In this document: in pieces, positions 5,398 through 8,058 of the stretch
Position numbering within the stretch: position 1 is the stretch's first letter
How the letters are laid out: every line of letters starts with the position of its first letter
NCBI GenBank assembly: GCA_002403895.1
Contig: DHIQ01000074.1
Location: 483-8,540, forward strand
DNA: 8,058 bases
Source of the DNA: Candidatus Neomicrothrix sp. UBA4742
GTDB taxonomy: Bacteria; Actinomycetota; Acidimicrobiia; Acidimicrobiales; Acidimicrobilacustridaceae
Reading direction: 5' to 3'
Translations under genes and position numbers: made by a program
Notes under the pieces: generated by a model
What the model was told of the DNA's origin: nothing
What the model saw: only the letters and a program-made list of their open reading frames with translations
Database searches by the model: none

Positions 5398-6780
5398 GTG
5401 CTGATCACCGGCGGGACCGTGGTCGATGTGGCCGGCCACCGCCGTGCCGATGTGCGGATCGGTCCTGATGGGCACATCGCCGAGGTGGGCGGCGGACTCA
5501 CGCCCACCGATGCCGACGACCACGTCGACGCCACCGGGCTGTTGGTGGTGCCGGGCGGGGTGGATGCCCACACCCACCTGCACCTGCACGTGGGGTCGGT
5601 GTCGGTGAGCGATGACTTCACCACCGGCACGGCGGCGGCGGCCGTGGGTGGGACGACGACGGTCATCGAATATGTGACCACGGCCCGGGGTCAGCGCCCC
5701 CTCGATGCCCTGGCCCGCTGGCAGGCGGAGGCCGAGCCGGCGGCCATCGACTACGGCTTCCACATGACGTTCACCGAGGCGGTGGCCGAGGGTGACGTGG
5801 CCGACTGCGTCGAGCGCGGCATCACCTCATTCAAGCTCTACATGGCCTACCCGGATTCACTCATGGTGGACGACGCCGTGATCGACGACGTGTTGCGCCA
5901 CACCGGGCGCCACGGGGGACTGGTCGCCATCCACGCCGAGAACGGCAACGCCATCGCCACGATGCAGCAGGCGGCGCTGCGGGCCGGCCACACCGGCGTC
6001 ATCGAACACTCCCGGACCCGGCCGGCCGAGGTCGAGGGGGAAGCGACGGCGCGCGCCGCGGTGCTGGCCGAGCAGCGTGAGGCCCCCATCTATGTCGTGC
6101 ACGTGAGCTCGGCACCGGCCCTGGCCGCCATCCGCGCCGCCCAGGAACGGGGCGTGACCATCCTGGCCGAGACCTGCCCCCAGTACCTGACCCTCGACGT
6201 GGGTCGCCTCGACGGCCCTGACGCCGAGAACTTCGTGTGCACCCCGCCGTTGCGCGACCCGTGGCACCGCGAGGAGCTGTGGGAGGGCCTCAGCCAGGGC
6301 TACATCCACACGGTGGCCACCGACCACTGCCCGTTCTGGATGCACGATCGCCGGGCGGGAACGTCCGGGCGTGCCGAGGGCTGGGCCGATTTCACCGAGA
6401 TTCCGGGCGGGCTGCCGGGCATCGAGACCCGCCTGGCGCTGGTGTGGGCCGGCGTGCGGGCCGGCCATATCAACGAGGTCGATTGGGTGCGCCTGTGTGC
6501 GGAGGCCCCGGCCCGTACGTTCGGCCTCTGGCCTCGCAAGGGCAATCTCCAGGTGGGGGCGGACGCCGACGTGGTGGTGTGGGACCCACTTCGCTCCCAG
6601 TCGCTCGACGCCGCCGCTCTCCACATGCGCACCGACCACTCGCCCTACGCGGGTATGACCGCCACCGGATGGCCAGTGCTGGTGCTGTCTCGGGGCCGCG
6701 TCGTGGCCCGCGACGGTCGCTTCACCGGTGTAGCCGGCTGGGGTCGCTACCTGGCCCGTGACCAGGTGTGGTTCTCATGA
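5398..6780 (+). CDS. hydA: Dihydropyrimidinase / D-hydantoinase
   Basis: A 460-residue cyclic amidohydrolase that hydrolyses 5,6-dihydrouracil or dihydrothymine (and often hydantoins) to the N-carbamoyl amino acid, the second step of reductive pyrimidine breakdown. The two-metal site is complete: H58 and H60 in DAHTH, the lysine to be carboxylated K146 in SFKLYMAY, H179 in AIHAENG, H235 in YVVHVSS and D309 in VATDHCPF. The length and the DHSPYAGM segment (413-420) fit the dihydropyrimidinase branch rather than dihydroorotase or allantoinase. GTG 5398 is the only start between an in-frame stop at 5365 and the conserved LITGGTVVD opening, yet no Shine-Dalgarno precedes it. The stop overlaps the next gene by four bases. 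Neither dihydropyrimidine dehydrogenase nor beta-ureidopropionase is in the window, so a hydantoinase role with another ring substrate remains possible. Confidence 0.93.
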   Translation: MLITGGTVVDVAGHRRADVRIGPDGHIAEVGGGLTPTDADDHVDATGLLVVPGGVDAHTHLHLHVGSVSVSDDFTTGTAAAAVGGTTTVIEYVTTARGQRPLDALARWQAEAEPAAIDYGFHMTFTEAVAEGDVADCVERGITSFKLYMAYPDSLMVDDAVIDDVLRHTGRHGGLVAIHAENGNAIATMQQAALRAGHTGVIEHSRTRPAEVEGEATARAAVLAEQREAPIYVVHVSSAPALAAIRAAQERGVTILAETCPQYLTLDVGRLDGPDAENFVCTPPLRDPWHREELWEGLSQGYIHTVATDHCPFWMHDRRAGTSGRAEGWADFTEIPGGLPGIETRLALVWAGVRAGHINEVDWVRLCAEAPARTFGLWPRKGNLQVGADADVVVWDPLRSQSLDAAALHMRTDHSPYAGMTATGWPVLVLSRGRVVARDGRFTGVAGWGRYLARDQVWFS

Positions 6781-8058
6781 GCACCGCGCTGGGGCTGGCG
6801 GCCATCGTGGTGCTCATCGCCGTCACCGGCGTGTTCGTGGCCGCCGAGTTCGGACTGGTGGCGGCCGATCGCAGCCGCATCGCCACCTTGGCCGACGGCG
6901 GCTCTCGCCGGGCCCGGCTCGTGCGGTCACTGCTCTCCAAGTTGTCGTTCCAGCTCTCGGGCGCGCAGCTCGGCATCACGGTGACCTCCCTGGTGCTGGG
7001 CTTCCTCGCCGAGCCGATCCTGGCCCAGCTCATCGAGCCCCTGCTCGAGCCGTTGCTGGGGGAGCGGCTCGTGCGCGGCGTGTCCATCGCCATTGCCTTG
7101 GCCCTGGCCACGGTGTTCCAGATGGTGCTGGGCGAGCTGATCCCCAAGACGGTAGCCATTGCCAAGCCCGAGACCACGGTGTTGCTTTTAGCCCCGTTCC
7201 TTCAGCTCTACGCCACGGTGTTCGGTCCCGTCATCCGCCTGCTCAACGCGGCCGCCAACTGGACCGTTCGTCGCCTGGGCATCGAGCCCCGCGAGGAGCT
7301 GGAGGCGGTGCGCTCCCTGCCCGAACTGGCCCGGCTGCTGGAGGCGTCGGTGGAGGAGGGCACGATCGGCGACACCGCTTCCACCCTGTTCACCCGGTCG
7401 GTGCGCTTTGCCGACAAGACGGCGGCCGATGCGCTGGTGCCGCGGGTGTCGGTGTCGGCGTTGGCGGTGGACGATCACGTGGCGGATCTGGTCGACTTGG
7501 CCGGAATCACCGGCTTCTCCCGGTTCCCGGTGTACGGGGCTGACCTCGATGACATCGTCGGGGTGGTGCTGGTCAAGTCGGTGCACTCCCTGGCGCCCGA
7601 CGAGCGCGCCACCACCCCGGTGCGGGACCTCATGAGCGAGGTCATGGCCGTGCCCGAGACCCGGTCCCTGCAGGCGCTCCTGGCCGACATGCGCGACCGC
7701 CGCAATCACCTGGCGGTGGTGGTCGACGAGTACGGCGGCACCGCCGGCATCATCACTCTGGAGGACGTGGTCGAGGAGATCGTCGGCGAGATCGACGACG
7801 AGTACGACCCGCGGGAGCCACGACTGACCGAGGTGCCCCGCGGCGTCGGGCCTTGGCTGGTGCCCGGCACCCTGCACCCTGACGAGGTGGTCGACGCCAC
7901 CGGCTTCGAGATGCCCGAGGGGGAGTACGAGACGCTGGCCGGGTTCGTGCTCGACCAACTCGGTCGCATCCCCGCGGAGGGGGACAAGTTCACCTATGCC
8001 CACCATCGCGTCGAGGTGGAGGGGATGGACAGCCTGCGGGTGGCCATGGTGCGACTCA
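6777..8058 (+). CDS. CorC/HlyC (CNNM-like) CBS-domain membrane protein (partial)
   Basis: The first 427 codons are present and the frame is open to the window edge. Residues 1 to about 190 form a DUF21/CNNM membrane domain: a helix at about 3-23, the AAEFGLVAADRSRI segment (22-35), hydrophobic stretches near 65-85 and 100-118, and GELIPKTVAIAKP (119-131). A CBS pair follows at about 205-345, with the hallmark VVVDEYGGTAGIITLEDVV (314-332) and then acidic EIVGEIDDEYD (334-344). A CorC_HlyC domain begins near 350. Members transport or sense divalent cations such as magnesium, and many are annotated as hemolysins, a label that is not evidence of toxicity. The ATG overlaps the dihydropyrimidinase stop (ATGA), with AGG ten bases upstream, so the two are coupled. 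The last C-terminal residues are missing. No functional tie to pyrimidine breakdown is obvious. Confidence 0.93.
   Translation, partial: MSTALGLAAIVVLIAVTGVFVAAEFGLVAADRSRIATLADGGSRRARLVRSLLSKLSFQLSGAQLGITVTSLVLGFLAEPILAQLIEPLLEPLLGERLVRGVSIAIALALATVFQMVLGELIPKTVAIAKPETTVLLLAPFLQLYATVFGPVIRLLNAAANWTVRRLGIEPREELEAVRSLPELARLLEASVEEGTIGDTASTLFTRSVRFADKTAADALVPRVSVSALAVDDHVADLVDLAGITGFSRFPVYGADLDDIVGVVLVKSVHSLAPDERATTPVRDLMSEVMAVPETRSLQALLADMRDRRNHLAVVVDEYGGTAGIITLEDVVEEIVGEIDDEYDPREPRLTEVPRGVGPWLVPGTLHPDEVVDATGFEMPEGEYETLAGFVLDQLGRIPAEGDKFTYAHHRVEVEGMDSLRVAMVRL

Noticed and set aside
5857..6639. A 260-codon minus-strand frame opposite the dihydropyrimidinase
   Set aside because: Shadow frame without motifs; the plus-strand gene has all its metal ligands.
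7188..8006. A 272-codon minus-strand frame near the right edge
   Set aside because: It is antisense to the intact CorC/HlyC frame, with its CBS hallmark, and has no recognisable domain.

Overview
The window is GC-rich throughout, with tightly packed genes, GTG starts and 4- to 8-base gene overlaps. This fits a high-GC actinobacterium. The sigma factor/membrane protein pair and the ELADHAP-type N-terminus recall uncultured Acidimicrobiia, but that placement is inference. I see no rRNA, tRNA, CRISPR array, insertion sequence or integrase.

Layout. (1) 1-588, minus strand: the N-terminal part of an FAD-binding subunit of a xanthine-dehydrogenase-type molybdenum hydroxylase, running off the left edge. 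(2) 589-733: the only sizeable gap, relatively AT-rich, with divergent TTGACA-type promoter candidates about 30 bases from both start codons and repeated TCAAC half-sites. (3) 734-2627, plus strand: a short ECF sigma factor overlapping a 479-residue single-pass membrane protein that is probably its partner. (4) 4150-2637, minus strand: purine nucleoside phosphorylase followed by deoxyribose-phosphate aldolase with a 4-base overlap. (5) 4185-4553, plus strand: a 122-residue regulator with a YheO-type helix-turn-helix, divergent from the phosphorylase across a 34-base gap containing inverted repeats. (6) 5353-4561, minus strand: a purine-type phosphoribosyltransferase and a small MTH1187/YkoF-type (thiamine-binding-like) protein. 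(7) 5398 to the right edge, plus strand: a dihydropyrimidinase/hydantoinase overlapping a CorC/HlyC (CNNM-like) membrane protein with CBS domains, cut off by the window end.

Together the metabolic genes form a nucleoside/nucleobase recycling neighbourhood. The phosphorylase splits purine (deoxy)nucleosides into base and sugar 1-phosphate. The aldolase breaks deoxyribose 5-phosphate into acetaldehyde and glyceraldehyde 3-phosphate. The phosphoribosyltransferase would return bases to nucleotides, the molybdenum hydroxylase would oxidise purines, and the dihydropyrimidinase opens reduced pyrimidine rings. Missing links are phosphopentomutase, dihydropyrimidine dehydrogenase, beta-ureidopropionase and the other hydroxylase subunits; they may lie outside the window. 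No wholly new system is evident. The least familiar parts are the short regulator with its palindromic gap, the small YkoF-like protein beside a phosphoribosyltransferase, and the sigma factor's large membrane partner.
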